From Streptomyces sp. WZ-12 (GTDB taxonomy: Bacteria > Actinomycetota > Actinomycetes > Streptomycetales > Streptomycetaceae), in the NCBI RefSeq assembly GCF_028898845.1, contig NZ_CP118574.1:558001-622000 (forward strand): a stretch of DNA of 64,000 nt, written 5' to 3'. Below the pieces are notes generated by a model, which was not told where the DNA came from, searched no databases, and saw nothing but the letters and a program-made list of their open reading frames with translations. Of this stretch, positions 46,371-55,300 are shown piece by piece; within the stretch, counting starts at the first letter, position 1, and each line of letters starts with the position of its first letter. The position numbers and the translations under genes were made by a program.

Positions 46371-46679
46371 ACGCCGCGTTCCACACAACTGTTGGCCACT
46401 GAGGTGCCAGGCTGAGAGGCCATCGTGCGTCTCCCCTTCGGCGAGGATGCCGAGTTGGCCAGGCACTTCAGCCTGGCCCCGACGCCTTCGACGTTCTTCG
46501 ACAGCGGTCGGGGTCTGATGCCCCGCCAACACCGGGACTGAGCCCCTTGTCCGTCAGACTCACGAGTGCGCTCCAACACAGGGAAAATCTCTACCAGTTG
46601 AGCACGAAGCCGGTTGCTTCTGCCGCGTCCCGTCGAAGACCACGTCCAGGCGGCGGGTGGTCAACGTGCGCAGGTCGAC
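46371..46679. other. gap between LAL gene and IS3 remnant
   Basis: No gene or repeat is recognised; the right part probably contains degraded insertion-sequence DNA. Confidence 0.4.
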
Positions 46680-47318
46680 GGCGACTTCGTCGCCAGGCCG
46701 CAGCAGGCCGGGATCACGGCGGACGCGGGCCTGGTCGGCGATGACGAACGTGCGATGCAGAGCGTCTTCGACGCCTCGGGCGGCACCTACGGCTCCCCGA
46801 AGATCTGGATCACACCGGTGAGGGAGGGATAGCGGGTTTCGGTGAACACCGTCGCGAAGCTCATGGCCGAACTCGACCTGGCCGGACGCATGGTTCGCCG
46901 ACGACGTGGGCTGACCCGGCCCGGCAAGCGGGCCGCCGCCCCGGATTTCGTGCGCCGCAGCTTCACCGCGGACGCACCCGACCATATCTTTGCCGGCGAC
47001 GTGACGGAGATCGTCACGGACGAGGGCAAGCCCTACCTGGCCACTGTGATCGACCCGTTCCCCCGACGTCTGCTCGGCTACGCGAGGGGAGCGCATCACG
47101 ATGCGGAACTCGTCGTCGCCGCCTTGAACATGGCTCGTGCCACCCGCGGCGGCGGTGTCCGGGGCATGACCTTTCCTTCGGACCGCGGCGGCGCATACGC
47201 TCTCGCTGCTTCCGTCGGGCCTGCTGCCGCCTGGCGTGACCCATGCACCTTCACCACCCGCATCGAAGCCCGGCTGAAGATCTCCACAGTCCGAGGCGAC
47301 TGGCACCGGCGAAGTTGA
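46680..47318 (+). pseudogene. IS3-family transposase orfB, frameshifted and truncated
   Basis: The plus strand reads VFDASGGTYGSPKIWITPVREG then stops; one frame over it continues VSVNTVAKLMAELDLAGRMV, RRRRGLTRPGKRAAAPDFVR and FAGDVTEIVTDEGKPYLATVI. This is the HTH_21 region and first catalytic Asp (GDVTEI) of an IS3-type DDE transposase. The second Asp is found in the decayed FPSDRGGAY; the third acidic residue and the C-terminus are lost and it ends DWHRRS. It differs from the IS3 remnant at 16.4-17.2 kb, so two separate IS3 insertions decayed here. Near-complete motifs suggest that the decay is fairly recent. Confidence 0.8.
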
Positions 47319-47387
47319 CCGGAGTGCGGTATACCGGCGGACGAAGCAGCGGACGAGCTCTTAATGGGGACCCTCGGAGGCCGAGGG

Positions 47388-48290
47388 TCAACTCGACTGC
47401 GCGGCAGCCGCGTTGGCCGCCGTGCGGATCTCGTCGGCCAATGCCATGGCGGCCGGTGAGGTGTGGCCGACGCGGGTGGCCAGTGACAGCGTCCAGGTCA
47501 ACGCGGGTTCGGTGACGGGGACGGCGGACAAACCGGTCTGCCGGGCCGCGGCGGTGGCCGGCATCAGGGCGATACCGAGGCCGTGCCGGATCAGCCCCAT
47601 AGCGGTGGCGTAGTCGGCGACTTCGAACGGAACCGATCGCGGCAGCCCCGCCGACTTGAAGGCGGTATCGGTCGCGGCCCGGCTGCCCCAGCCAGGGGCG
47701 AAGTCGATGAAGGTCTCGTCCGACAGCTCGGCAACGCCCAACCGCCGCCGACGGGCCAGGCGGTGATCGGGCCGGCAGACCACACACATCGGTTCCTCGG
47801 CGAGCCGATGCAGGCCGACCGCGGAGGTCGCGGGACCGGTGTGGGAGACCAGGGCGAGATCGAGCTCGCTGTCGGCGACGGCCCGGATATGACCGACCGA
47901 CCCCGCCGCCGCCTGCCGCAACTGCACCGTCACCCGCGGATGCGCCCGGTGGAAACGTCCGAGCACGGCCGGGACGTCCAACGGCCCGGTGGACATGAGG
48001 ATCCCCAGCGTGACGGCGCCGTGCAGGTACCCCCGGTCGGTCGCCACGCTGTCGCGCGCCCGTCGGCCGGCCTCCAAGGTCGCCCTGGCCTCGGGCAGCA
48101 GCGCCGCCCCCGCCGGGGTGAGGGCGATCTGACGTTTGGAGCGGTCGAACAGCTCGACGCGCAGCTCGCGTTCGAGCCGGGCGATCGCCGCGGAGACCGC
48201 GGACTGAACGGTGTGCGACCGCCGGGCGCCGCGCGAAAAACTCAACTCGTCGGCCACCGCGACGAAATACTCAAGCTGCCGTAACTCCAT
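47388..48290 (-). CDS. LysR-family regulator with TTA codon
   Basis: A 300-aa LysR regulator. The N-terminal winged helix is QLEYFVAVADELSFSRGARR then VQSAVSAAIARLERELRVEL; the C-terminal co-inducer domain follows (AVTLGILMSTGPLDVPAVLG near 95). It is divergent from a hydroxyacid-dehydrogenase-like gene and probably controls it. Codon 3 (48282-48284 on the plus strand) is TTA, so it too would need the bldA tRNA. Only GAGGGG directly adjoining the ATG is seen as a ribosome binding site. Confidence 0.92.
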   Translation of the reverse strand: MELRQLEYFVAVADELSFSRGARRSHTVQSAVSAAIARLERELRVELFDRSKRQIALTPAGAALLPEARATLEAGRRARDSVATDRGYLHGAVTLGILMSTGPLDVPAVLGRFHRAHPRVTVQLRQAAAGSVGHIRAVADSELDLALVSHTGPATSAVGLHRLAEEPMCVVCRPDHRLARRRRLGVAELSDETFIDFAPGWGSRAATDTAFKSAGLPRSVPFEVADYATAMGLIRHGLGIALMPATAAARQTGLSAVPVTEPALTWTLSLATRVGHTSPAAMALADEIRTAANAAAAQSS

Positions 48291-48299
48291 CCCCTCATT

Positions 48300-48314
48300 A
48301 TCGCCATTCGCGAT
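48300..48314. promoter_or_regulatory. candidate LysR box
   Basis: ATCGC-CATTC-GCGAT (48300-48314) is a 5-5-5 interrupted palindrome 10 bp from the LysR start; a further ATCGCGA follows at 48323. This fits the T-N11-A type of LysR site loosely. Confidence 0.5.
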
Positions 48315-48424
48315 GGGTCATATCGCGACCTTTCGTTGGACGTGATGCATGGCCGACGGCAGAGTCGTTGGCGTTGCCGGCTCATCCGGCGAAGGAACTG
48401 GCAGACGTGGAAGGCGTGAGAGAC

Positions 48425-48460
48425 ATGAAGGGGATGAAGGGAATGAAGGGCATGGAGGGG
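48425..48460 (+). repeat. 9-bp tandem repeat of ATG plus Shine-Dalgarno-like unit
   Basis: Four contiguous 9-bp units (ATGAAGGGG, ATGAAGGGA, ATGAAGGGC, ATGGAGGGG) run from 48425 to 48460, all in frame with the dehydrogenase that begins at ATG 48467. Each unit holds a start codon and a purine-rich element. The last unit's GGAGGGG is 6 nt from ATG 48467. Confidence 0.8.
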
Positions 48461-48466
48461 CTGACC

Positions 48467-49393
48467 ATGACCGAAGGTAATGGCATGCCGCGGATCGGCT
48501 GGATCGGGGCCGGGCGGATGGGCGCCGCGCTGGCCCGGCGGCTGCTGGCCGCCGGATACCAGGTTGCCGTCTACAACCGCACGCGCGCCAAGGCCGAGGC
48601 GCTCGTCGAGGACGGCGCCACGGTGGTGGACCGGCCGGTGGAACTGGCCGATCGCGACCTGGTGTTCACCATGGTCTCGGCCTCCGACGACCTGCTGGCC
48701 GTGACCAGTGGCCAGGACGGAGTACTGCGAGGCGAGTCGGCACCGGGAGTGCTGATCGACTGCTCGACGGTGTCGGCCGAGGCATCGTCACGGGTGCGTC
48801 AGGCCGGCCGCGAACGAGGAACCGCGTTCCTGGCGGCTCCGGTCAGCGGCAACCCGTACGCGGTCGCGGACGGCTTGGCCACACTGGCCGTGTCCGGACC
48901 CGAAGGCCCGTACGCCAACGCCCGCCCGGTACTGGAGCAGTTGGCCGCCAAGGCGACCCATGTGGGAGAAGGGGAAGAGGCCCGGCTGGTCAAGATCTGC
49001 CACAACGCGCTGCTCGGAGTCCTCACCCAGTCATTGGCAGAGGTCACCGTGCTGGCGAACAAGGCAGGCATCTCCCGGGCCGCCTTCCTGGAATTCCTCA
49101 ACAACTCCGTGCTGGGCTCGCACTTCACCCGGTCCAAGACCCAGGCGCTGGTGGAGCTGGACTTCACCCCGACGTTCACACCACCGTTGCTGAGCAAGGA
49201 CCTTGAGCTCGCGCTGGCCGCCGCGCGTGAGTTCACGGTGCCCATGCCGGTCACGGCGGACGCCGCGCAACTCGTGACCTCGGCGGTCGGCGCGGGCTAC
49301 CACGACGAGGACTTCGCCGTGCTGGTGCTTGAGCAGGCACGCCGATCCGGACTCACCCTCCAGCCCGAGCCCCGGACGGATGAAGTCGACTGA
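48467..49393 (+). CDS. NAD(P)-dependent beta-hydroxyacid dehydrogenase family protein
   Basis: A 308-aa oxidoreductase of the 3-hydroxyisobutyrate dehydrogenase-like family. The Rossmann motif RIGWIGAGRMGAALARRLL is at about residues 8-26, the substrate loop APVSGNPYAV near 123 and the catalytic Lys in RLVKICHNAL near 175. These enzymes oxidise short hydroxyacids or reduce imines/semialdehydes. Several in-frame ATGs precede the Rossmann fold; 48467 is chosen because GGAGGGG lies 6 nt upstream, while 48425-48452 are alternatives that would add a repetitive MKGMKGMKG leader. The gene is divergent from the LysR regulator and likely co-transcribed with the next gene. Confidence 0.88.
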   Translation: MTEGNGMPRIGWIGAGRMGAALARRLLAAGYQVAVYNRTRAKAEALVEDGATVVDRPVELADRDLVFTMVSASDDLLAVTSGQDGVLRGESAPGVLIDCSTVSAEASSRVRQAGRERGTAFLAAPVSGNPYAVADGLATLAVSGPEGPYANARPVLEQLAAKATHVGEGEEARLVKICHNALLGVLTQSLAEVTVLANKAGISRAAFLEFLNNSVLGSHFTRSKTQALVELDFTPTFTPPLLSKDLELALAAAREFTVPMPVTADAAQLVTSAVGAGYHDEDFAVLVLEQARRSGLTLQPEPRTDEVD

Positions 49394-49435
49394 CGCACAT
49401 CGTCGTCGCACACACAGCACCCGAAGGGAACTCCC

Positions 49436-50392
49436 GTGCATGCCGCAGTAGTCACCGCCTTCGGGCGACCACCGCGCCACCAGCAACACCCCGACCCGAG
49501 GCCCGCCGAGGGCGAGGTACTCGTCCGCGTGCTCGCCGTCGGTCTCCATCCGCGCGTCCGATCCGGCGCCGCGGGCACCCACTACACCAGCGACCAGACC
49601 CTGCCGCTGGTCCCCGGCTTCGACGGTGTGGGCCGGACCCCGGAGGGCACCCGGGTCTTCTTCAGCGGACTGAGGGCACCGAACGGGAGCATGGCCGAGT
49701 GCGTCGCCGTCCCCGCCGGCCAACTGGTCCCCTTGCCCGACGGCGTTGACGACGTCATGGTGGCCGGGGCGATGAACCCGGCCATGTCCGCCTGGCTCGC
49801 CCTGACACAGCGCGCCGAACTGAAGCCCGGCGAGCGCGTCCTGATCCTCGGCGCCACCGGCAACGCCGGGCAGATGGCCGTCCAGCTCGCGCGCCTGCTC
49901 GGCGCGGGCACCATCACCGCCGCCGGCCGCAACGCCCGGGCGTTGGCCGGCCTCCCGGCCCTCGGTGCGGACCACACCGTCACGCTCGCCGCCGACGACG
50001 ACACCATCGCCGCACGCCTTGCGGAGGCGGCCGCCGACGCCGATGTGGTCGTCGACTACCTCTGGGGCCACCCCACCGAAGTCGCCCTGGCCGCACTCTC
50101 CAACGCCCGCACCGATCCGGCCGCCCGCCTGCGCTGGGTCCACGTCGGCGCCATGGCCGGCCCCACCATCACCCTCCCCGGCGCCACCTTGCGCAAGGCC
50201 AATGTCGACTTCCGTGGCAGCGGCCAGGGTTCCGTCTCGCCCACCGAGATGCACACCGCCCACCGGGAACTCGTCGACCGGCTCCCCACCGCCGACCTGA
50301 CGATCGAGACCCTGGCCGTACCCCTGAGCGAAGTCGAGACCGCCTGGGCCACCAACGCCCCCACCGGCACCCGCATCGTCCTGCTGCCCTGA
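49436..50392 (+). CDS. zinc-free quinone-oxidoreductase-type MDR protein
   Basis: A 318-aa medium-chain dehydrogenase/reductase without the zinc ligands of alcohol dehydrogenases. It starts HAAVVTAFGRPPRHQQHPDP and has the NADPH motif LGATGNAGQMAVQLARLLGA at about 138-157. The GFDGVGRTPEGTRVFF region near 60 corresponds to the quinone oxidoreductase entry. Enzymes of this group reduce enones or quinones. GTG 49436 with GAAGGGAA 8 nt upstream starts it, 42 bp after the hydroxyacid dehydrogenase gene; the two are probably one transcript under LysR control. Confidence 0.88.
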   Translation: MHAAVVTAFGRPPRHQQHPDPRPAEGEVLVRVLAVGLHPRVRSGAAGTHYTSDQTLPLVPGFDGVGRTPEGTRVFFSGLRAPNGSMAECVAVPAGQLVPLPDGVDDVMVAGAMNPAMSAWLALTQRAELKPGERVLILGATGNAGQMAVQLARLLGAGTITAAGRNARALAGLPALGADHTVTLAADDDTIAARLAEAAADADVVVDYLWGHPTEVALAALSNARTDPAARLRWVHVGAMAGPTITLPGATLRKANVDFRGSGQGSVSPTEMHTAHRELVDRLPTADLTIETLAVPLSEVETAWATNAPTGTRIVLLP

Positions 50393-50454
50393 CAGGTCGG
50401 CAGGACGCGGTCACCCCGGCACGACGACCGGCCCCCTCGATGCCGCCCGTCCGG

Positions 50455-50492
50455 CAACGGACTCCGGTGGGGATCAACGGACTCCGGTGGGG
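50455..50492. repeat. 18-bp direct repeat
   Basis: CAACGGACTCCGGTGGGG occurs at 50455-50472 and again at 50475-50492, 20 bp apart, in the gap between two convergent genes. Confidence 0.75.
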
Positions 50493-50550
50493 GCGCACGA
50501 CGGCACCAACGTCGGTCGGTCAGTCAGCGTCGACTACCGGTAGTTCGTCG

Positions 50551-50588
50551 TGCCGTGGGCCGGACGTCGAGCGTTCCGGCCCACGGCA
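50551..50588 (-). terminator. hairpin terminator of the large-protein operon
   Basis: TGCCGTGGGCCGGA (50551-50564) pairs perfectly with TCCGGCCCACGGCA (50575-50588), 14 bp with a 10-nt loop, 16 bp past the stop of the fibre-like gene. Confidence 0.85.
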
Positions 50589-50604
50589 TCACGTCCCTGG
50601 ACGC

Positions 50605-52305
50605 TCAGTCGGAAGGAGTGGAAGGGGTGGAAGGGGTGTCGGTACCGGACCCCTGCGACGCGTCCGCCGCGTCGGCGGCGTTGTCCTCGACGAAGTCGGC
50701 GGCCTTGGAGAAACCGGACAGCGGGCTGTCCGCACCGTAGGGGCGCCACAACAGCCTGATCGCCAGCTTGTCGTACCAGATCGAGGTGTCGTCGTGGGTG
50801 AGGTACACGGAGATCGAGTCGCCCTTGCGGACCGGCGCCGTCAGTGCGTAATGCTGCGCTCCGGCTCCCGACTGCCGCAGGATCGGGGCGTCGCACCGAT
50901 ACGTGTACCCGTTCACCCTGACATTGAGGCTGCCCTTGTAGCCGATGTTGTCGTTCTTGCTCGTGTTGTCGTAGCACTGGATGTTGCCGTACAGGACACC
51001 GTCCGTGGATGCCGTTGCCTGATACGGATTCGACGATTGGGGCGCTTGCCCCTGGCCCCACGAGCGTTGATAGGTGCTGCGGTAGCCCTGCACCGCCCCG
51101 GTGAATCCGGCCGTGCCGGCGAACTCGGCGTCTCCCTCCGCCCGGAGCTTACCGTCCACACGCAATCCCCCACCCGCCACGAGGTCGTTCGGTGCGTAGA
51201 CCGTGACGTTGTGGTGGAAGACGGATTCACCGGCCGTGCTCGTTTCGAAGGCGCCGTTGGCCTGGAGCTTCCCGTCGGCCGTCAGCTGCTCCGTGACCTT
51301 GAGGGTCCCTCCGACCGTCGTGTTCCCCGTGACATCCAGCGTGCTCTCCGCCGTGACCGCCCCCGTCACGTCCAGTGTCTGCTGAGCCGTCACCACGCCC
51401 TTAGCGGTCAGCCCACCGCTCACCGTCAGGCTCGCAAGCGTCTGGTCCGTGACACACACCGTCAAGTGATCCCACCGCGTCACGAACCCGCCGTCCGGCG
51501 TGGGCGTCACCGTCTTCAGCGCGAACGCCCTGTCCCGCAGCACCTTCCCGGCCGGAACCGGATACACGCTCCCGCCCGGGATCGAGGCATCCGGCACGCG
51601 CTCCCCGTCCATGTACAACTCGTGGTTGTCGCCGCGCACATGGTGCCACTCCAGCCGTACCGGATCACCGGCGGCGATCCGCGTGGCGGGCGGGCCGCCC
51701 TGTGCCGTGACGGCCACCAGCGCCCGCCCGACCCCCGGCGCGGGGTCCGCCCCGCTGCGGAAGGGGAACTTCGCGACGTCCAGCGTCCCGGTGTTCGGCG
51801 CCTCCGGGATCGTGGAACCCGTCGTCGCCCACTCCTCGATCCCGATCCGGGCGACACCGGTCTTGTTGCTGATCGCGATGTTCTTCAGGGTGATGTACAG
51901 CCCGTCGACGGTGACTTCGCTCGTCCCGCCCGTCGGCTCGACGCTGAACCGCACCTTCGACGAGTCGCCCGTCGCCTCCCCCGCCGCAGGGAACACCGCC
52001 GTCTCCGCCATCGGCACGGCGAGCAGGACATCCGGCTGCGGACCCACGATCGTCCACCCGGACTCCGGCTCGACATACGGCGCGATGCCCTCGCCCGTCA
52101 ACGCCAGGTCCTGGGCCAGGGAGCCGACCGGCAGGACGACGGCGATGCGGCTGCACCGCACCGTCGTGCCGCCGCTGTTGGAGATGACGAGGTCGATGGA
52201 CCCGTAGGCCAGCTCATCCTCGTTGCCGGGGCCGGACTTGGGCGGGCTGACGGTCAGCGGGGTGGGCACGGTCGTCAGGGCGTAGCTCAGCACGCAGTCG
52301 CTCAT
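50605..52305 (-). CDS. fibre-like protein: Ig-like domain, 12-residue beta repeats, jelly-roll-like head
   Basis: A 566-aa protein without signal peptide, last gene of the operon. Residues 1-155 form a beta domain (LVISNSGGTTVRCSRIAVVL). Residues about 170-290 look Ig-like (GDPVRLEWHHVRGDNHEL then MDGERVPD). Residues about 290-405 are repeats of roughly 12 residues (LTVSGGLTAKG, LDVTGAVTAEST, LDVTGNTTVGGT, LKVTEQLTADGK), the style of phage tail-fibre or collar shafts. The last 130 residues before an acidic Ser/Thr/Pro tail (APVRKGDSISVYLTHDD) resemble a small jelly-roll head with a Cys pair. ATG 52305 overlaps the stop of the upstream gene. It looks like an adhesive or structural trimeric fibre; family unknown to me, role inferred. 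Confidence 0.72.
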   Translation of the reverse strand: MSDCVLSYALTTVPTPLTVSPPKSGPGNEDELAYGSIDLVISNSGGTTVRCSRIAVVLPVGSLAQDLALTGEGIAPYVEPESGWTIVGPQPDVLLAVPMAETAVFPAAGEATGDSSKVRFSVEPTGGTSEVTVDGLYITLKNIAISNKTGVARIGIEEWATTGSTIPEAPNTGTLDVAKFPFRSGADPAPGVGRALVAVTAQGGPPATRIAAGDPVRLEWHHVRGDNHELYMDGERVPDASIPGGSVYPVPAGKVLRDRAFALKTVTPTPDGGFVTRWDHLTVCVTDQTLASLTVSGGLTAKGVVTAQQTLDVTGAVTAESTLDVTGNTTVGGTLKVTEQLTADGKLQANGAFETSTAGESVFHHNVTVYAPNDLVAGGGLRVDGKLRAEGDAEFAGTAGFTGAVQGYRSTYQRSWGQGQAPQSSNPYQATASTDGVLYGNIQCYDNTSKNDNIGYKGSLNVRVNGYTYRCDAPILRQSGAGAQHYALTAPVRKGDSISVYLTHDDTSIWYDKLAIRLLWRPYGADSPLSGFSKAADFVEDNAADAADASQGSGTDTPSTPSTPSD

Positions 52306-55300
52306 CGGCGGTCTCCTTCTGTCTGGTCGTCGGCCTTCGCAGGACGCAGGGTGAGGCGGCCGGTGCGCAACGTCGGCGCGGGATACGGGTGGTGCGGTTC
52401 GCCGTCGGACGCGTAGGTGGTGGCCTCGCTCCACGTGTCCGCCGTCTCGTTCTGCGCCCACGTCCACGTGCCGTACCGGTCGGACGGGCGCGGTACGACG
52501 AGCGCGGGCGGCTGCTCCCCGGCCCGTACTCCCGCCGGGTCCGGTACGTACTCGCTCACCGGCAGCGGGCCCAGCCGGAAGGACACCGGGAGTTCGGCCA
52601 GTGGCGGTTCCACGAGCCGGGCGGGCAGGCGGACTTCGGCGGCCGGCAGGACGTCCGTGGTGGCGTGTGTCGTGCCGCGCGGGTCGGCGAGCAGGGTGAG
52701 GTAGGCGGCGTTCCGGTGGTCGGGGTCGCTGCCCGGGGGTCGGGCGGGCAGGGTGAGGGAGGCGCCCGTACCGATCGGGTCGAAGTACTGCCGTGCCTCG
52801 TCGGGGAGTTCGGCCTCGTCGAGGACCGTGTGCAGCACCCGGTAGTCCGTGTCGCGGTGCTCGCCGTGGAAGTAGCCGACGAGTCCGTCCGTCAGCTCGT
52901 TGCGTTCGCCGAGCCGGACCGGCCAGCGGTAGCCGGGGTAGGCCGGTGCCTGCGGATCGCGCAGGTTCTCCCACGAGGGGTCGGTGTGCGGCGGGCCGTC
53001 GAGGTCCAGGTCGAAGCGGACGCGCATCAGCGCGAGCGGCCGTCCGACGAGCACGCTCGGGGTGTGCGGGGGCGCGGCGTCCCCGATGGGGGCGGTGGTG
53101 GACAGGGTGCGGTCGATGACGGTGAGGAGGGAGCGCAGGGCGGCCGGGCCCCGGTCCGGGGCGACCAGCGCGGTCAGGAAGCCGTGCAGGATCGGGTGGT
53201 TGTCCCGCAGGTCGTCGATCTCGCGGTAGCGCGAGTACGGCAGCGGGTGCCAGGTCACCTGATGGGTGCCGCTGGGCGGCAGGGTCGTGCGCAGCTCGCC
53301 GAGCGGGGTGCCGTCGGGGCCGTACGCGTACAGTGCGCGGTCCAGGTACCCGGGGACGAGCCAAGCGGACACCGGGGTCGTGTCCGGGTCGCTCGCGGTC
53401 GTCAGCGGGTTGAGGTCGTTCCGGGCGTCGAGCAGGGTGAAGCCGGCCCGGGCGGGCTGGATCAGCCGGGGTGTGAGTTGCGTGAAGCGGTACCAGGTGG
53501 GCGGGTTGATGGTCCAGTGGCCCCGGCCGGGGTCTCCCGGGTCCTGCCACGAGGGGGTCAGTTCCTCGGGGAGTTCGGGTGCGAAGCGGCGGGCGGGTAC
53601 GCCGACGCCGATCACGTCTCCGGGCTCGTTCCCGGGCGCGAACCGCAGGGCCAGCGGGTCCGGGAAGATCGCGGGCAGGGCGTGCCCGAAGCGGTCGATG
53701 ACGGCGAGCCGGGCGAAGGCGAACTGGCCCGCGCGCAGCGGCTGGTAGGGGCTCTCGTTCCAGCCGGTGAACGGGCGCGGGAGAGCGCCCGGGTTGGGCG
53801 GCAGGGTGCGGCCGGACGCCTCGGTGAGCGCGATGCGCACGTCGTCCGGCAGCGCGGAGTGGGGGTTGAGGGTGGCAGGGGTGGACGCACGGGCGGCGAG
53901 CTGTTCGGTGAAGCCGGCGAGGGGCTGCGAGAACCAGTCGGCGTCGTCCTCGACCTGCCGGGCGAGTGCCCGCAGCGCGCCGGCTCCCGGTCCCGGGTGG
54001 GTACGGGCGTACTGGCGCAGCGCGGCGGCCATGGTCTCCGAGGGCGTCGGGGTGAGGAACTGGCGGCCGCTGAGGCTGAGGGGGACGGCGTGGTCTCCGG
54101 TGCCGAGCCAGTGGTACTCGGTGCCGTCGAAGCTCCAGTTGGCGCGGTCCGCATGGCCACCGTCCGGGTCGCCCCGCCACTCGATGGGGAAGTAGTCGAC
54201 CTTCCACTCGAAGAACAGGGGCTGCCAGGGCTGCCGCCACTGTGCGGTGTACGCGCCAGGGGTGCCGATGGCGTTGGTGTGCGGGTCGCGCATGGCCGTG
54301 GCGAGCGCCTGCCAGTCGCTGAAGCCGGTGGCCCTCGCGAGCGTTCGGGCGTTGGCGGACGCGAGGTGGAAAAGCTCACGCAGCAGGGCCGACAGCACGC
54401 CGGACAGCCCGTCGGGAGACGGGAGGTCGGGCGGCTTCGGGGTCTGCGCGTCGCTCGCGGAGACCGTGCTCCCCGCGACCCGTACGCCGGTGACGAGCGC
54501 GTCCGGCCAGCGGCACGTCAGCGGCGGGTCCTCGTCCTCCTCGCTGGCGTCGTACTCGCCTTCGCGCACCGCGTACGGGTCGGCGGCCGCCACGTGTTCC
54601 GGGTCCGGCGGGAGGGGGCGGTCCTTCGTCCCCCGGATCACCACGACCGGGTCATTGGGCCGGTGGTAGCCGGGCAGGACAGCGCGCTTGAGGACGACTT
54701 CGCCCGGCGGGAGGCCGTGGTCGATCTGGTACTGGCCGATGGCGTCGGCGAGTTGCTCGGGGGTGTCTTCCCAGGGGATCGCGGCACGCAGCCGTGTCAC
54801 CCGCTCGCGCTGGTCCTTCGCCGCCCTGGTGGCGTCCCCCACACGTGCCGTGAGGTCCTCGCGGTATGTGCCGCCCGGCTCCCCCGGAGCGTCCGGCACC
54901 TTCGGTAGGTTCGCCGCCCACCACAGGTCGTACAGCCGACGCTGCGCGGCGATGAGGTCCTGGACGGCGGCGTCGTGCGCGGCCTGGTCCTCGTTGAGCT
55001 TGGCGAGGGCCCGCGCGTAGGCGCTGCGTACGGCACGCGGCCGACGCCGGCGCGCGGTCGGGTCCGGCGTGCCGGGTTGCTCGGCGTCCTCCAGCACCCA
55101 GGTGTATCCGCCGGGCTCGGGGGTGAACCACGAGGCGTGCAGGGCGCGTTCGGCCTGGAACTGGCCGTCGGGTTCCTCCAACAGGTCGAGGACGCCGGAG
55201 TGCACGGCCGAGAGCAGGGAGGCGAGCTCGGGCGGGGATCCGGCGCGGCGCGCCGCGTACTCCTTGATGGCCTTGGTGGCGTGCTCGGTGTTGTTGCCCA

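Noticed and set aside
48368..48466. Longer start for the hydroxyacid dehydrogenase at 48368
   Set aside because: No ribosome binding site, and it would add a non-conserved leader; ATG 48467 has GGAGGGG at the right distance.
52306..54240. N-terminal extension of the fibre-like protein to 1,211 residues
   Set aside because: The extra 645 residues are Arg/Pro-rich shadow sequence of the upstream gene; ATG 52305 with the ATGA overlap is the natural start.
52389..54908. 839-codon plus-strand frame opposite the 1,282-aa gene
   Set aside because: Antisense shadow; no recognisable domain, and the coding strand has ATGA coupling to both neighbours.
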